A program made the position numbers and the translations under genes. A stretch of DNA of 64,000 nucleotides from the NCBI RefSeq assembly GCF_019801605.1, contig NZ_JAHVIT010000002.1, forward strand, positions 806,001 through 870,000. Reading direction: 5' to 3'. Origin of the DNA: Maritimibacter alkaliphilus. Lineage in GTDB: Bacteria > Pseudomonadota > Alphaproteobacteria > Rhodobacterales > Rhodobacteraceae. The notes under the pieces are model-generated. The model saw only the letters and a list, made by a program, of their open reading frames with translations, ran no database searches and was not told the origin of the DNA. Below are positions 8,227-19,184 of the stretch, one piece after another; within the stretch, counting starts at the first letter, position 1; each line of letters begins with the position of its first letter.

Positions 8227-8263
8227 AGGGATAGCTCTGTTCAGAAAGGATAACTCTGTTCAG
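8227..8263. repeat. tandem direct repeat GGATA(G/A)CTCTGTTCAG
   Basis: Two copies, GGATAGCTCTGTTCAG and GGATAACTCTGTTCAG, lie head to tail with a 3-base spacer in the intergenic region downstream of ettA. Such spacing suggests a regulator binding site or leftover of a repeat element. No adjacent gene start explains it. Confidence 0.5.
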
Positions 8264-8288
8264 GCCTACACAGGCCCATCCCCGCAAC

Positions 8289-8319
8289 GAAAAACGGCGC
8301 CCTCGCGGACGCCGTTTTC
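8289..8319 (-). terminator. terminator of ettA
   Basis: Read on the minus strand, a stem AACGGCG / CGCCGTT followed by TTTTT lies about 30 bases past the ettA stop. Poly-A on the other side makes it partly bidirectional. Confidence 0.75.
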
Positions 8320-8346
8320 CCGTTCCACCCGGTTGCCCGGGCCGCC

Positions 8347-10002
<1,656 letters not shown>

Positions 10003-10388
10003 GGGAGACTCCCCGACTGGGTGAAAAGGTTCGGGGGTTGATACATAAGGCAGCGGTCAGGAGCAATCGGGATGGCCGGCGCCGGAGCGTTATCCGGCGG
10101 ATATTCGGCGCGGTGGGTCTGTGGCGGGTCCTGTCACTGGGCCTATCGCCGGTCCCGCCAAGGGTGGCGCGGCGCCGGCAGGAGCGAGGGGCGCGCGTTG
10201 CGGCTCCTCTCCGGCGGGGCGCGGAGGCCGGGCGCGTGCATGTGAGTATTTGCAGAAAGATGAAGCGGGCGGAGGGGTTGCGCGGTCAGGCTGCAGGGAA
10301 ACGCGCGAAAGCTTCAGGAAAACCTCATGTTTCTGGAACTGGCGACTGCACCGGGCGTTGGGTCGGGTATCACGAGAGGAGAGGACAG
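10003..10388. other. 386-bp divergent intergenic region with a dispersed motif
   Basis: It separates leftward ettA from the rightward permease and holds both promoters. At about 10243-10264 it contains GAGTATTTGCAGAAAGATGAA, similar to the motif at 13751-13781 (GAGGATATTTGGGAGC...AAAGATGA). From memory, closely related sequences recur between genes of many Rhodobacteraceae; this is unverified here. No gene or RNA was recognised. Confidence 0.5.
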
Positions 10389-11765
10389 ATGGGCCAGCCA
10401 TCCGACAGCCACGCCCCCGCGCCCGGCCGCGCCGCCGCGACCGATGAGGCGCCACGCGCCCCCTCCGACGACCCCGGTCAGATGCCGCGCCAGATGGGCG
10501 CCGAGGACGAGAGCCAAACGCCCCGCCCGGTGATGCGCCGCCCGCCCGCCGCGCCCGGCCGCGGCAATAACGGCAGCGGAGGTGACGGTTCCGGCGATGG
10601 CCCCGGTGCGGGGCCTGGCGGCATGGGCGGGCGGCCCGCGGCGCCCGTGACACCTCCTTCGGCATCTGCGGCACCGGCGGGCAAGACGACCGCCGACCGT
10701 CTCGCGGCGCTTGGCCGGATCGAGTACATGCTGGCGGGCCTTCTGGTCATCCTCGCGCTGTGGTCGATCTATGTCGCCAAGGTGGTGATGCTGCCGCTCG
10801 TGCTGGGGTTCCTCATCGCGCTGACGCTGGCGCCGCTGGTGCGCTGGATCGCCCGCACGGGCATCCCCGAAGGTGTGGTGGCCGTGGGGTTGATCCTCTC
10901 CATCGGCGGCGGCACGGCCCTGGGGCTCTACCTCATGTCGGGTCCGGCGGCGGACCTCGTCGATGCCATGCCCGGCATTCGTTACGAGCTCAACATGAAG
11001 CTGGCCGGCCTGACCGAGCAGATGGAGAGCGTGAAGGAGGCCTCGGAGGAGATCGAGGCGCTTGCGGGCGGCGAGGACCAGCCGGGGCAGGTGGTGATGG
11101 AGGCGCCCTCCATCGTGAACAAGGCCATCGCCTCGCTGGCGGGGACCGGCACCGCGCTGATGATCGCGATGATCCTCGCGATGTTCCTGCTGGGCTCCGG
11201 CGACATGTTCCGCCGCAAGCTCGTGGAGAGCCTGCCGCGGTTGCAGGACAAGAAGCGCGCGGTGCGGATCTCCCACGACATCGAACGCCAGATCAGCCGC
11301 TATCTCGGTGCGATCACCGTGATCAACGCCTGTCTGGGCCTCGCCATCGGCGGCACGCTGCACGTGCTGGGGATGCCCTATGCCTATCTCTGGGGCGTGG
11401 CGGCCTTCCTGCTGAACTACCTGCCCTACCTGGGCGCGATCATCGGCGCAGGCGCGGTGGGGGCCGTGGCGCTGGTGACCTTCGACACCACCGGCGAGGC
11501 GCTTCTGGTGCCCGGGGCCTACCTCGTGCTGACCTCGATCGAGGGCCAGATGATCACGCCCTGGCTGGTCGGCCGCCACCTGTCGCTGAACGCGGCGGCA
11601 GTCTTCATCGCGGTGATCTTCTGGGCCTGGCTCTGGGGCGTGGCCGGGGCGCTGATGGCGGTGCCTTTCCTCGTCTTCCTCAAGGTGCTCTGCGACCATG
11701 TTCCGGCGCTGAACGTGATCGGCAACTTCCTCAGCGGGCGGGAAGAGGTGCTGGCCGAGGAGTGA
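10389..11765 (+). CDS. AI-2E family transporter (PerM/YdiK-like permease)
   Basis: A 458-residue inner-membrane protein from the ATG at 10389, preceded by GAGAGGAGAGGACAG; an upstream open extension has no such site. The first 105 or so residues are hydrophilic low complexity (Pro, Gly, Asp, Arg). Then come the typical two N-terminal helices, a coiled periplasmic segment (LTEQMESVKEASEEIEALAGG) and a C-terminal helix bundle with GVAAFLLNYLPYLGAIIGAG and the ending GVAGALMAVPFLVFLKVLCD. Some members export AI-2 or exchange ions. The substrate is unknown. The last 35 bases overlap the convergent epimerase-like gene. Confidence 0.88.
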   Translation: MGQPSDSHAPAPGRAAATDEAPRAPSDDPGQMPRQMGAEDESQTPRPVMRRPPAAPGRGNNGSGGDGSGDGPGAGPGGMGGRPAAPVTPPSASAAPAGKTTADRLAALGRIEYMLAGLLVILALWSIYVAKVVMLPLVLGFLIALTLAPLVRWIARTGIPEGVVAVGLILSIGGGTALGLYLMSGPAADLVDAMPGIRYELNMKLAGLTEQMESVKEASEEIEALAGGEDQPGQVVMEAPSIVNKAIASLAGTGTALMIAMILAMFLLGSGDMFRRKLVESLPRLQDKKRAVRISHDIERQISRYLGAITVINACLGLAIGGTLHVLGMPYAYLWGVAAFLLNYLPYLGAIIGAGAVGAVALVTFDTTGEALLVPGAYLVLTSIEGQMITPWLVGRHLSLNAAAVFIAVIFWAWLWGVAGALMAVPFLVFLKVLCDHVPALNVIGNFLSGREEVLAEE

Positions 11766-12630
11766 GGCTGCCCGGGACATGCGCGGTGGCCTCGGCGAGG
11801 GCCGCCAGCGGGGGTGTCGGGGCGAAGTCCGGAAGGAGCCTGTCGAAGGTGGTGCCATCGAGCCGGTGGGGCAGGGACCAGAGATAGCGCATCTCCACCA
11901 GCCCCCGGAGGAAGGGCACCGCGGGCGCGGCCAGGCGCAGCGGCAGCCAGGGCATCCGCGTGGCGCGGACGGGCTGGCCCCGGGCCTCGGTCAGCAGCGT
12001 GGCCATCTCCTCGGCGCTCAGCGTGTACCCCGGCATCGTGACCTTCTGGAACGCGGGCAGGTCGTTGCGGATCGCGGCGAGCCCCGCCGCCGCGCGGCCC
12101 GCGTCCTTCAGCCAGGCCCAGGCATGGGGTGCGTCCAGCGCGCCCGGATAGCGCAGCACGCCCCGGTCGAGCCGCGCCGCGATGATCCGGTCGAACCAGC
12201 CGCCGGTCGGTGCCTCGTCGAGGAAATCGCCCATGGTCAGCACGATCGTGCGGCAGGTGTCGCGGTACATCTGCTCCAGCTCGATCCTGAGCTGGCCGAG
12301 CGGGTTCGTGGCCCGTTGCGGGCTGTCAGGCCCCCAGGGCATCGGGCTGTCCGGGCCGTAGACATAGACATTGCCGGGCAGAAGCACGGGGAGGTCGGCG
12401 GCGCGGGCCGCCCGGGCCACGGCGCCGTGCAGCGGCATCAACTGGCGCGCCCAGAGGTGATAGGAGGGCGGGTTCGCGGCCATCACCACGATCTGCTTGC
12501 CTGCCATCGCCTGCGCGAGGTCGTCGCGGGCGCGGTCGAAGCGAGTGATCTGCCAGCCCTCCGCGGCCAGCGCGGCGGTTGCGTGGCGCCCGAACTTGCC
12601 GGAGGCGCCGATGACGAGTGCATGGGGCAT
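11731..12630 (-). CDS. NAD(P)-binding epimerase/SDR-like protein
   Basis: A 299-residue atypical extended SDR from the ATG at 12630. An open frame continues far upstream but is antisense to lysR. The Rossmann motif GASGKFGRH starts at residue 8, and GNVYVYGPDSPMPWGPDSP resembles the extended-SDR active-site loop. The usual YxxxK is not clearly present, so catalytic competence is uncertain. It is divergent from the LysR gene at 12733 across 102 bases, which suggests that LysR controls it. Substrate unknown. Confidence 0.78.
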   Translation of the reverse strand: MPHALVIGASGKFGRHATAALAAEGWQITRFDRARDDLAQAMAGKQIVVMAANPPSYHLWARQLMPLHGAVARAARAADLPVLLPGNVYVYGPDSPMPWGPDSPQRATNPLGQLRIELEQMYRDTCRTIVLTMGDFLDEAPTGGWFDRIIAARLDRGVLRYPGALDAPHAWAWLKDAGRAAAGLAAIRNDLPAFQKVTMPGYTLSAEEMATLLTEARGQPVRATRMPWLPLRLAAPAVPFLRGLVEMRYLWSLPHRLDGTTFDRLLPDFAPTPPLAALAEATAHVPGSLTPRPAPLPAR

Positions 12631-12732
12631 TGGAGGTCCTTTCCGTCGGAAGCGGGAGAGTCGTCGGCAGGATGCGCCCATCGTAGCTGAAGCGGAATTG
12701 CGTGAAATCCGGTATCTGGTATTCATTATTGC
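12631..12732. promoter_or_regulatory. divergent promoter region of the epimerase-like and lysR genes
   Basis: A 102-base spacer, AT-richer towards lysR (GTATCTGGTATTCATTATTG). The head-to-head layout is the classic arrangement in which a LysR protein binds the spacer to control the neighbour and itself. No unambiguous T-N11-A box was fixed. Confidence 0.45.
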
Positions 12733-13620
12733 ATGGATCAGGACCTCGACTGGGCACTCGTACAGATCTTCCTCGCGGTGGCGGAGGGCGGATCGCTCTC
12801 GGCGGCGGCGCGCAGCCTCGGGCAGAGCCAGCCGACGCTGGGGCGGCAGGTGAAGCGGCTGGAGGACCGGCTGGGCCTTGCGCTCTTCGAGCGGCATGCG
12901 CGTGGGCTGGAGCTGAGCGAGGCCGGGCGCCGCCTGCTGCCTGCCGCCCGCGAGATGGCCGAGGCCATGGGCCGGATGCGCCTTGCCGCCGCCGGCCAGG
13001 ACGGCGCGTTGCAGGGGCGGGTGCGGATCACCGCGAGCGAAGTTGTGGCCCATCACCTGCTGCCACCGCTGATCGCGCAGATGCGGGAGGACCTGCCGCA
13101 GGTGGGCATCGACCTCGTGCCCTCGGACACGACCGGGAACCTGCTCTTCCGCGAGGCGGATATCGCGCTGCGCATGTACCGACCCCGGCAGCTCGACCTC
13201 GTGGTGCAGCACCTGGGCGATCTGCCGGTCGGGGCTTTCGCGGCGAAGCGCTATGTGGCGCGGCGCGGGCGGCCCGCTTCGGCCGAGGACCTGCGGGATC
13301 ATGACCTCGTGGGCTACGACCGGTCCGAGCTGATGCTGCGGGCGATGCGCGGGCTGGGACTTGAGATGCAGGCCACCGATTTCGCACTGCGCTGCGACAG
13401 CCAGGTTGCCTATTGGGAGCTGATACGGGCCGGCTGCGGCGTGGGCTTCATGCAATGTGGCGTGGCCCGGCGCGATCCGCTGGTGGAGGAGCTGGAGATC
13501 GGGGTGGAGATCCCGCCGCTGCCGGTCTGGATCGCGGCGCATGAGGCGATCCGTCCCGTGCCACGGGTGGCCGCGGTCTGGTCGCGACTGGTGGCGGGGC
13601 TGGGGGCGTTGACGGTGTGA
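12733..13620 (+). CDS. LysR family transcriptional regulator
   Basis: A 295-residue regulator. The N-terminal winged helix reads LVQIFLAVAEGGSLSAAARSLG followed by QPTLGRQVKRLEDRLGLALFERH, the standard LysR HTH. A linker helix and a type-2 periplasmic-binding-like effector domain follow, with VRITASEVVAHHLLPP. Family length is about 300, so it is complete. It probably regulates the divergent epimerase-like gene. The effector is unknown. Confidence 0.92.
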   Translation: MDQDLDWALVQIFLAVAEGGSLSAAARSLGQSQPTLGRQVKRLEDRLGLALFERHARGLELSEAGRRLLPAAREMAEAMGRMRLAAAGQDGALQGRVRITASEVVAHHLLPPLIAQMREDLPQVGIDLVPSDTTGNLLFREADIALRMYRPRQLDLVVQHLGDLPVGAFAAKRYVARRGRPASAEDLRDHDLVGYDRSELMLRAMRGLGLEMQATDFALRCDSQVAYWELIRAGCGVGFMQCGVARRDPLVEELEIGVEIPPLPVWIAAHEAIRPVPRVAAVWSRLVAGLGALTV

Positions 13621-13922
13621 GCGCGGGGGCTTCGGTCGATGGGGAGGCTGCGGCAGGTGGGCTGGCGTTCGCGGCGGGTAGGTTTCGCGCCTGCGGCGGG
13701 CGGGGCGGGGGGGCTGTCTGCCCCCTCTTGCGGGCTTTGCCCGCAATTCACCCCCGAGGATATTTGGGAGCAAAAGATGACATCTGGTGCCTGCTCATGG
13801 GGGGGCGTGTGACGGGCGGGTGGATGGAGTTGGGAGAGGGCGGGGCGCGTGGACCGGCTTTCTTGACGCAACGTGGCCTTCGGGATAGGCGATGCGGGAC
13901 GTGATTTCAGGAGGATCGCCCC
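13621..13922. other. 302-bp intergenic region upstream of leuB with dispersed motif
   Basis: It contains ACCCCCGAGGATATTTGGGA with AAAAGATGA after it at about 13751-13781, a second copy of the motif type seen near 10243. The AGGAGG ribosome site of leuB lies at its right end. No ORF with plausible coding character and no RNA were found. Confidence 0.5.
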
Positions 13923-15029
13923 ATGTCTAACCCCTCGCTTCTCATCCTCGCCGGGGACGGTATCGGCCCCGAGGTGATGGCCGAGGTCCGCAAGATCATC
14001 GACTGGTTCGGGACCAAGCGCGGCATCAGCTTCGACGTGACCGAGGACCTGGTCGGGGGCGCGGCCTACGACGTGCACGGCGTGCCGCTGTCGGATGCCA
14101 CCATGGAGAAGGCGCAGGAGGTGGACGCGGTCCTGCTGGGCGCCGTGGGCGGGCCGAAGTACGACAAGCTCGACTTCTCGGTGAAGCCCGAGCGTGGCCT
14201 GCTGCGCCTGCGCAAGGAGATGGACCTCTATGCCAACCTGCGCCCGGCGCAGTGTTTCGACGCGCTGTCGGACTTCTCCTCGCTGAAGCAGGAGGTGGTT
14301 TCGGGCCTCGACATCATGATCGTGCGCGAGCTGACCTCGGGCGTCTACTTCGGTGAGCCGCGTGGCATCATCAAGGAAGGCAACGAGCGCGTGGGTATCA
14401 ACACCCAGCGGTACACCGAGAGCGAGATCACCCGCGTGGCGCGCTCGGCCTTCGAACTGGCCCGCAAGCGCGGCAACAAGGTCTGCTCCATGGAGAAGGC
14501 CAACGTCATGGAATCGGGCATCCTGTGGCGTGACGTGGTGCAGGAAATCCACGACGCCGAATACCCGGACGTGGAGCTGAGCCACATGTACGCCGACGCC
14601 GGTGCCATGCAGCTGACCCGCTGGCCCAAGCAGTTCGACGTGATCGTCACGGACAACCTCTTCGGCGACCTGCTCTCGGACCTCGCGGCGATGCTGACCG
14701 GCTCGCTGGGGATGCTGCCCTCCGCCTCGCTGGGGGCGCCGATGGCCAACGGCCGTCCCAAGGCGCTCTACGAGCCGGTGCATGGCTCCGCCCCGGACAT
14801 CGCGGGCACGGGCAAGGCCAACCCCTGCGCCTGTATTCTGAGCTTCGCCATGGCGCTGCGCTACAGTTTCGACCTCGGCGCCGAGGCGGATCGGCTCGAA
14901 GCGGCGGTCAACGCCGTGCTGGCCAAGGGCATCCGCACCGCGGACCTGCTGAACGCCGAGGGCGTGACCCCGGCCTCGACCTCGGACATGGGCGATGCGG
15001 TGATCGCGGCCCTCGACGAGAGCCTCTGA
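13923..15029 (+). CDS. leuB: 3-isopropylmalate dehydrogenase
   Basis: A 368-residue NAD-dependent beta-decarboxylating dehydrogenase, normal LeuB length. Visible motifs are the N-terminal [20 protein letters not shown], the [14 protein letters not shown] substrate loop, the metal-binding [20 protein letters not shown] segment and [18 protein letters not shown]. It oxidises and decarboxylates 3-isopropylmalate to 2-oxoisocaproate in leucine synthesis, in the cytoplasm. A strong AGGAGG precedes the ATG. leuCD are not in the window. Confidence 0.97.
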   Translation: MSNPSLLILAGDGIGPEVMAEVRKIIDWFGTKRGISFDVTEDLVGGAAYDVHGVPLSDATMEKAQEVDAVLLGAVGGPKYDKLDFSVKPERGLLRLRKEMDLYANLRPAQCFDALSDFSSLKQEVVSGLDIMIVRELTSGVYFGEPRGIIKEGNERVGINTQRYTESEITRVARSAFELARKRGNKVCSMEKANVMESGILWRDVVQEIHDAEYPDVELSHMYADAGAMQLTRWPKQFDVIVTDNLFGDLLSDLAAMLTGSLGMLPSASLGAPMANGRPKALYEPVHGSAPDIAGTGKANPCACILSFAMALRYSFDLGAEADRLEAAVNAVLAKGIRTADLLNAEGVTPASTSDMGDAVIAALDESL

Positions 15030-15053
15030 ATTCATCCCTCCCGGGGATGACAG

Positions 15054-15083
15054 CGGCGCGGCCCCCGGGGCCGCGCCGTTTTT
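15054..15083 (+). terminator. leuB terminator
   Basis: A 10-bp stem CGGCGCGGCC / GGCCGCGCCG followed by TTTTT, 25 bases past the leuB stop. Confidence 0.88.
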
Positions 15084-15214
15084 CATGGGGAAATCCGCCG
15101 CTTGGACGGATGGCCCCTTGCGTCCCGCGCGCGGCTCGGCTGATGCTTGGGCTGCGACGCGGGGCCGCTGGCTGGCCCCGGCCGCGACAGCAGCCGGAAC
15201 GGGACAGCACAGAC

Positions 15215-16177
15215 ATGGGTACAACGGGCAGCGGCATTCTCTTCGCCCTCGGTTCCTTCGCGATCTACGCCTCGCAGGACGTGATCGTGAAACTTCTGGG
15301 CGGCAGCTATGCGCCGTTCCAGATCGTCTTCTTCTCGGTCCTCTTCTCCTTCCCGCTGGCGACCGTCCTGCTGATGCGGGACGCGCAGAAGAGCAACCTG
15401 CGCCCGGTCCACCCGTGGTGGATGGCGCTGCGCACCGGGGCGGCCGTGGGGGCGGGGGCCTTTGCCTTCTACGCCTTCTCGGTGCTGCCGCTGGCGGACA
15501 CCTATGCGATTCTCTTCGCCTCGCCCCTGCTGATCACCCTGCTGGCGATCCCGATCCTCGGCGAGCGGGTGCGCCTGCGGCGGGGACTGGCGGTGGCCGT
15601 GGGCCTCGTGGGGGTGGGGATCGTGGTGCAGCCCGGCCAGACGGCGCTCAGCCTCGGGCACGCGGCGGCGCTGGCCTCGGCCTGCTGTTCGGCGACCTCC
15701 TCCGTGGTGGTGCGCAAGATCGGGCGCGAGGAACGCTCGGTCGTGCTGCTGCTCTACCCGATGATGGCGAACTTCCTGATCATGGGGGCGATCCTGCCCT
15801 TCGTCTACAAGCCGATGCCGATCGAGGCCCTCGGCGGCATGGCGGCAATCGCCTTCTGCTCCTTCATTGCGATGCTGGGGATCATCGCGGCCTACACCCG
15901 GGCCGAGGCGGCGCTGATCGCCCCGATGCAATATTCGCAGATGCTCTGGGCGCTGTTCTATGGCTGGCTGATCTTCGGGGAATGGCCCTCGGCCACGACG
16001 CTGGTGGGGGCCGGGGTGATCATCGCCTCGGGGCTCTACATCGTGTTCCGCGAGAGCCGGAGCGGCACCTCGAAGACCACGCCGGTGCTGCGGACGCGGA
16101 CCCGTCCGGGCACGCCGGCGGCGCTTCGGATCGGCCCGTTCCTGCGCCGTGAGAAAAGCACCGAAATGCTGTCGTGA
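15215..16177 (+). CDS. DMT superfamily permease (EamA domains)
   Basis: A 320-residue membrane protein from the ATG at 15215. Earlier in-frame starts would overlap the leuB terminator and add a non-membrane segment. There are about ten hydrophobic helices in two EamA repeats, starting LFALGSFAIYASQDVIVKLL and ending LVGAGVIIASGLYIVFRE, with a basic cytoplasmic tail. Drug/metabolite transporters usually export small metabolites. The substrate is not deducible. It has its own unit between the leuB terminator and tRNA-Pro. Confidence 0.87.
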   Translation: MGTTGSGILFALGSFAIYASQDVIVKLLGGSYAPFQIVFFSVLFSFPLATVLLMRDAQKSNLRPVHPWWMALRTGAAVGAGAFAFYAFSVLPLADTYAILFASPLLITLLAIPILGERVRLRRGLAVAVGLVGVGIVVQPGQTALSLGHAAALASACCSATSSVVVRKIGREERSVVLLLYPMMANFLIMGAILPFVYKPMPIEALGGMAAIAFCSFIAMLGIIAAYTRAEAALIAPMQYSQMLWALFYGWLIFGEWPSATTLVGAGVIIASGLYIVFRESRSGTSKTTPVLRTRTRPGTPAALRIGPFLRREKSTEMLS

Positions 16178-16223
16178 GGGGCTTGCAAATGCCTGCGTAA
16201 GGGGATAGTTCGCCCTCCACGGT

Positions 16224-16300
16224 CGGAGTGTAGCTCAGCCTGGTAGAGCACTGTCTTCGGGAGGCAGGGGTCGGAGGTTCGAATCCTCTCACTCCGACCA
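16224..16300 (+). tRNA. tRNA-Pro (anticodon CGG)
   Basis: A 77-base cloverleaf. The acceptor stem CGGAGTG pairs with CACTCCG and is followed by A and an encoded CCA. The D arm is AGCTCAGCCTGGTAGAGC, the anticodon stem CTGTC/GGCAG holds the loop TTCGGGA with anticodon CGG, and the T loop is GGTTCGAATCC. It reads proline codon CCG. It is not the prophage attachment site. Confidence 0.96.
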
Positions 16301-16307
16301 GATAAAC

Positions 16308-16332
16308 AAGGCGCCCTTGGGGCGCCTTTTTT
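16308..16332 (+). terminator. terminator after tRNA-Pro
   Basis: Stem AAGGCGCC / GGCGCCTT with a 5-base loop runs into a TTTTTT tract, 8 bases after the CCA end. Confidence 0.88.
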
Positions 16333-16795
16333 ATTGGCGCGACTGCTGCGCCAATCTCATCCCCATGGAACGGGCGGGTGTCGCGGATCGGCTCCGGTGA
16401 GGGTGGTCCGCCTGGACGTCATGACGGCGCGATCCTCGGGAGCCGGGCCAGCTGCGCGAGGCGGAGTGCCGCAGGTGCAGGGCGCGCCGCGTGCGCCAGA
16501 CGTGTGCCGGGTTCCGGCGGGGGCGCAGGGGGCGCCGTGAGACTCGCCTTGGGGACAAGCCGCTGATCGCGCGAGCCTTCTTGCGCGGGTGTCATTGGCC
16601 TGTGATCCCGATCCTGAAAACTTGTCTCAGCGATGGCCGGCCTGGCGAGAGGGGCGTGTCGAGCAGGGCGCCGGTTGACGTTAGGTTTCCTGTCCGAGGC
16701 AGGTTAACCAACTCGAGATAGCGCGACTATCGATTGAGGCGAATCGAAATCGGTGCAACCTTGCCGTTGTAAATTGTGTACTCAGGAACTGCGGA
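16333..16795. other. 463-bp intergenic region upstream of the first amidohydrolase
   Basis: No gene was recognised. It becomes AT-richer towards the amidohydrolase start, with TTGACG at 16676 and a TGTAAATTG stretch near 16770, so the promoter probably lies in the last 120 bases. Binding sites for the AraC-type regulator encoded downstream may be here, but none could be fixed. Confidence 0.4.
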
Positions 16796-18145
16796 ATGTT
16801 TTCATCACGCACCTTTGCAGCGGTTTTCGCTGCGATCTCCGCCCCCTTGCTGGCCCCCATGGCGGCCGCGGCGCAGGACGGGATGCCGATCCTCTTCACC
16901 AACGTGAACGTCTTTGACGGGGTCAACGAGACCCTGATCGAGAACGCCAACGTGGTGGTCACCGACAACCTGATCAGCGAGATCTCGACAGAGCCGCTGG
17001 CCGTGGCCGGTGGCCGGGTGATCGATGGCGGCGGGCGCACGATGATCCCGGGCCTGATCGACGTGCACTGGCACACCTCCTATTGCTGCGCCTCGCAGAG
17101 CACGGTTGTCACCGGTGATATCCTGGAGATCGCGATCCGGGGCGCGATGGGGGCAGAACGCACGCTGATGCGCGGCTTCACCACGGTGCGCGACGTGGGC
17201 GGCAACCCCTTTGCGACCAAGAAGATGATCGATGCCGGCGAGATCCCCGGCCCGCGCATCCTGCCCTCGGGGCCGCCCATCAGCCAGACCGGCGGGCACT
17301 TCGACTACCGAGGCTATCAGGACGTACCCTCGAACCCCAGCGACTCGCTCTGGTACTGGAACCAGGTCGGGCTCATGCTGACGGTCGACGGCGTGCCGGA
17401 CGTCATGCTGCGCACCCGCGAGGTGATGCGCATGGGGGCCAGCCAGATCAAGATCTCGGGCGGCGGTGGCGTGTCCTCGGTCTATGACCCGCTGGACGTG
17501 AGCCAGTTCACCATGGCCGAGCTGAAGGCCTTCGTCGAAGTGGCCGAGAGCTACAACACCTATGTTGCCTCGCACATTTTCACGGACAAGGCCGCGCAGA
17601 TGGCGATCGAGGCCGGGGTGAAATCCATCGAGCACGGCAACCTCATGGGCCGTGAAACCATCGAGATGATGAAGGAACACGATGTCTGGCTCTCGGTGCA
17701 GCCGATCCTGAACGACGAGGACGCCTTCACCTTCAACGATCCGGTCAGCACCGCGAAGTTCATCGACGTGACCGATGGCACAGCCGCGACGATCGAGATG
17801 GCGAAAGAGATCGGCGTGAAGGTCGCCTTCGGCACCGACATGCTCTTCGACCCGGAACTGGCCGAGAAGCAGGGCAAGTTCCTGGCCAAGATGTCCACCT
17901 GGTACTCGCCCTACGAAGTGCTGCAGATGGCGACCTCGACCAATGCCGAACTGCTGGAACTGGCGGGGCCGCGCCATCCCTATCAGGAAGGACCGCTGGG
18001 CCGTCTGGAACCGGGCGCCTATGCCGACCTGATCCTCGTCGACGGCAACCCGTTGGAAGACATCACCCTCGTGGCCGACCCGGACGCGAATTTCGACCTG
18101 ATCATGAAAGACGGCGAGATCTTCAAGAACACGATTGGCGACTGA
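16796..18145 (+). CDS. exported metal-dependent amidohydrolase (COG1228, prolidase/imidazolonepropionase-like)
   Basis: A 449-residue protein with a Sec signal (SRTFAAVFAAISAPLLAPMA, cleavage near AAA-QDG). The amidohydrolase fold shows the full metal set: HWH in GLIDVHWHTS, a likely carboxylated Lys in SQIKISGGGG, His in ASHIF, His in KSIEHGN and Asp in FGTDM. The C-terminal strand YADLILVDGNPLEDI is typical. Relatives with signal peptides include enzymes that cleave Xaa-Pro or basic dipeptides. It is periplasmic. A paralogue lies at 61631, right of the prophage, with the same KSIEHG block. The AraC gene follows 55 bases downstream. Confidence 0.88.
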   Translation: MFSSRTFAAVFAAISAPLLAPMAAAAQDGMPILFTNVNVFDGVNETLIENANVVVTDNLISEISTEPLAVAGGRVIDGGGRTMIPGLIDVHWHTSYCCASQSTVVTGDILEIAIRGAMGAERTLMRGFTTVRDVGGNPFATKKMIDAGEIPGPRILPSGPPISQTGGHFDYRGYQDVPSNPSDSLWYWNQVGLMLTVDGVPDVMLRTREVMRMGASQIKISGGGGVSSVYDPLDVSQFTMAELKAFVEVAESYNTYVASHIFTDKAAQMAIEAGVKSIEHGNLMGRETIEMMKEHDVWLSVQPILNDEDAFTFNDPVSTAKFIDVTDGTAATIEMAKEIGVKVAFGTDMLFDPELAEKQGKFLAKMSTWYSPYEVLQMATSTNAELLELAGPRHPYQEGPLGRLEPGAYADLILVDGNPLEDITLVADPDANFDLIMKDGEIFKNTIGD

Positions 18146-18200
18146 TCGTTCGGAGGCGCCGTCCGAATACTGATGCCAGACTGGGGAGGAGACGGCGCGC

Positions 18201-19184
18201 ATGGAACAGACCACATCCCGCCGGGAGGGCGGCCGACCGGACCGCGGCTACTCGGCCCTGCATTCGGAAACGGTGGAAGACTACAGCGGAACGGCCGAGC
18301 CCCTGCTCCCCGTTCTGGAGGTCTCGGCCACTCAACTTGCGCCGGGGCCGCCGCCGTCGAATGTCGGCATCTTCGCCTCTGACAAGGTCAATATCCTCGG
18401 CGTGCAGTTCAACGCGGCCTCGGTCGGCGTCGTGATCCTAAAGCCCGAGTGCTTTGGCTTCATGTGGTGGGACGGGCCGGAAGACTGCCGGATCAACGGC
18501 GTCCAGTCCGAACGCACGCTGCTTCATACGCAGGGCGAGCAGGACGGCTTTCACGCCGTGGGCGGTGTGCGCCGGACCGCTGGCCTGACAGTGCGCCGGG
18601 ACGACCTGATCAGCGCGGTTGCCGCGCTGCGAGGGGTCGGCCCGGAGGACGTGCATCTCGCCCACTTCGCCCTGCGGCTGAGCGAGGCCTCTGCCACCCG
18701 GTACCGACATGATATCAATGCCTTCATGAGCGCCGCACTTGAAGACGGCGCGCGTGTTGGCAACTTGGGCGAGGGCCTGTTCGGCGTTCTGCTGGAGGCC
18801 TACGTTGGCGCGACGCCCGGGGAGAGTTTCCGTTCGACCATGCGCCCTGCGGAGCAGATCGTGCGACGTGCCGAGGAGCGCTACTTTGAGGCCGAGGGCG
18901 GCCCGGTCTCGCTTGCGGATCTCTGCGCCGGGGCAGGGGTCAGCCAGTCGGCGCTCTACCGCGCGTTTCACAGTGTGTGCGATGTGTCCCCGCTGGCCTA
19001 TTTTCACAAGCGTCGGCTCGGACATGCGCGGCGCAACCTGATCCATAGTGCGCCGGGACGGGGCGCAGTGAAGAACGCCGCGCTCTCCGCCGGGCTGACC
19101 GAACTCGGCCGGTTTTCGGTGGAATACCGCAAGCTTTTCGGGGAAAGCCCCTCGGCGACGCTGGGGCGTGCGAAGACCCAATGA
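18201..19184 (+). CDS. AraC family transcriptional regulator
   Basis: A 327-residue regulator with a C-terminal double HTH domain (about residues 225-325): GPVSLADLCAGAGVSQSALYRAFHSVCDVSPLAYFHKRRLGHARRNL is split here as SLADLCAGAGVSQSALYRAF, then SPLAYFHKRRLGHARRNL, and the second helix pair ALSAGLTELGRFSVEYRKLFG. The N-terminal part lacks an obvious cupin motif and resembles the AraC-like sensor of EutR-type proteins. GGGAGGAG precedes the ATG. It is the last host gene before the prophage and probably controls the flanking amidohydrolase and peptidase genes; this is inferred from location. Confidence 0.85.
   Translation: MEQTTSRREGGRPDRGYSALHSETVEDYSGTAEPLLPVLEVSATQLAPGPPPSNVGIFASDKVNILGVQFNAASVGVVILKPECFGFMWWDGPEDCRINGVQSERTLLHTQGEQDGFHAVGGVRRTAGLTVRRDDLISAVAALRGVGPEDVHLAHFALRLSEASATRYRHDINAFMSAALEDGARVGNLGEGLFGVLLEAYVGATPGESFRSTMRPAEQIVRRAEERYFEAEGGPVSLADLCAGAGVSQSALYRAFHSVCDVSPLAYFHKRRLGHARRNLIHSAPGRGAVKNAALSAGLTELGRFSVEYRKLFGESPSATLGRAKTQ

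Noticed and set aside
12631..13773. Upstream extension of the epimerase-like frame through lysR
   Set aside because: It is antisense to a clear LysR gene; the Rossmann motif begins right after the ATG at 12630.
16224..16300. tRNA-Pro as prophage integration site
   Set aside because: The prophage ends lie over 3 kb away with a transposition-type duplication, and no tyrosine or serine integrase is present.
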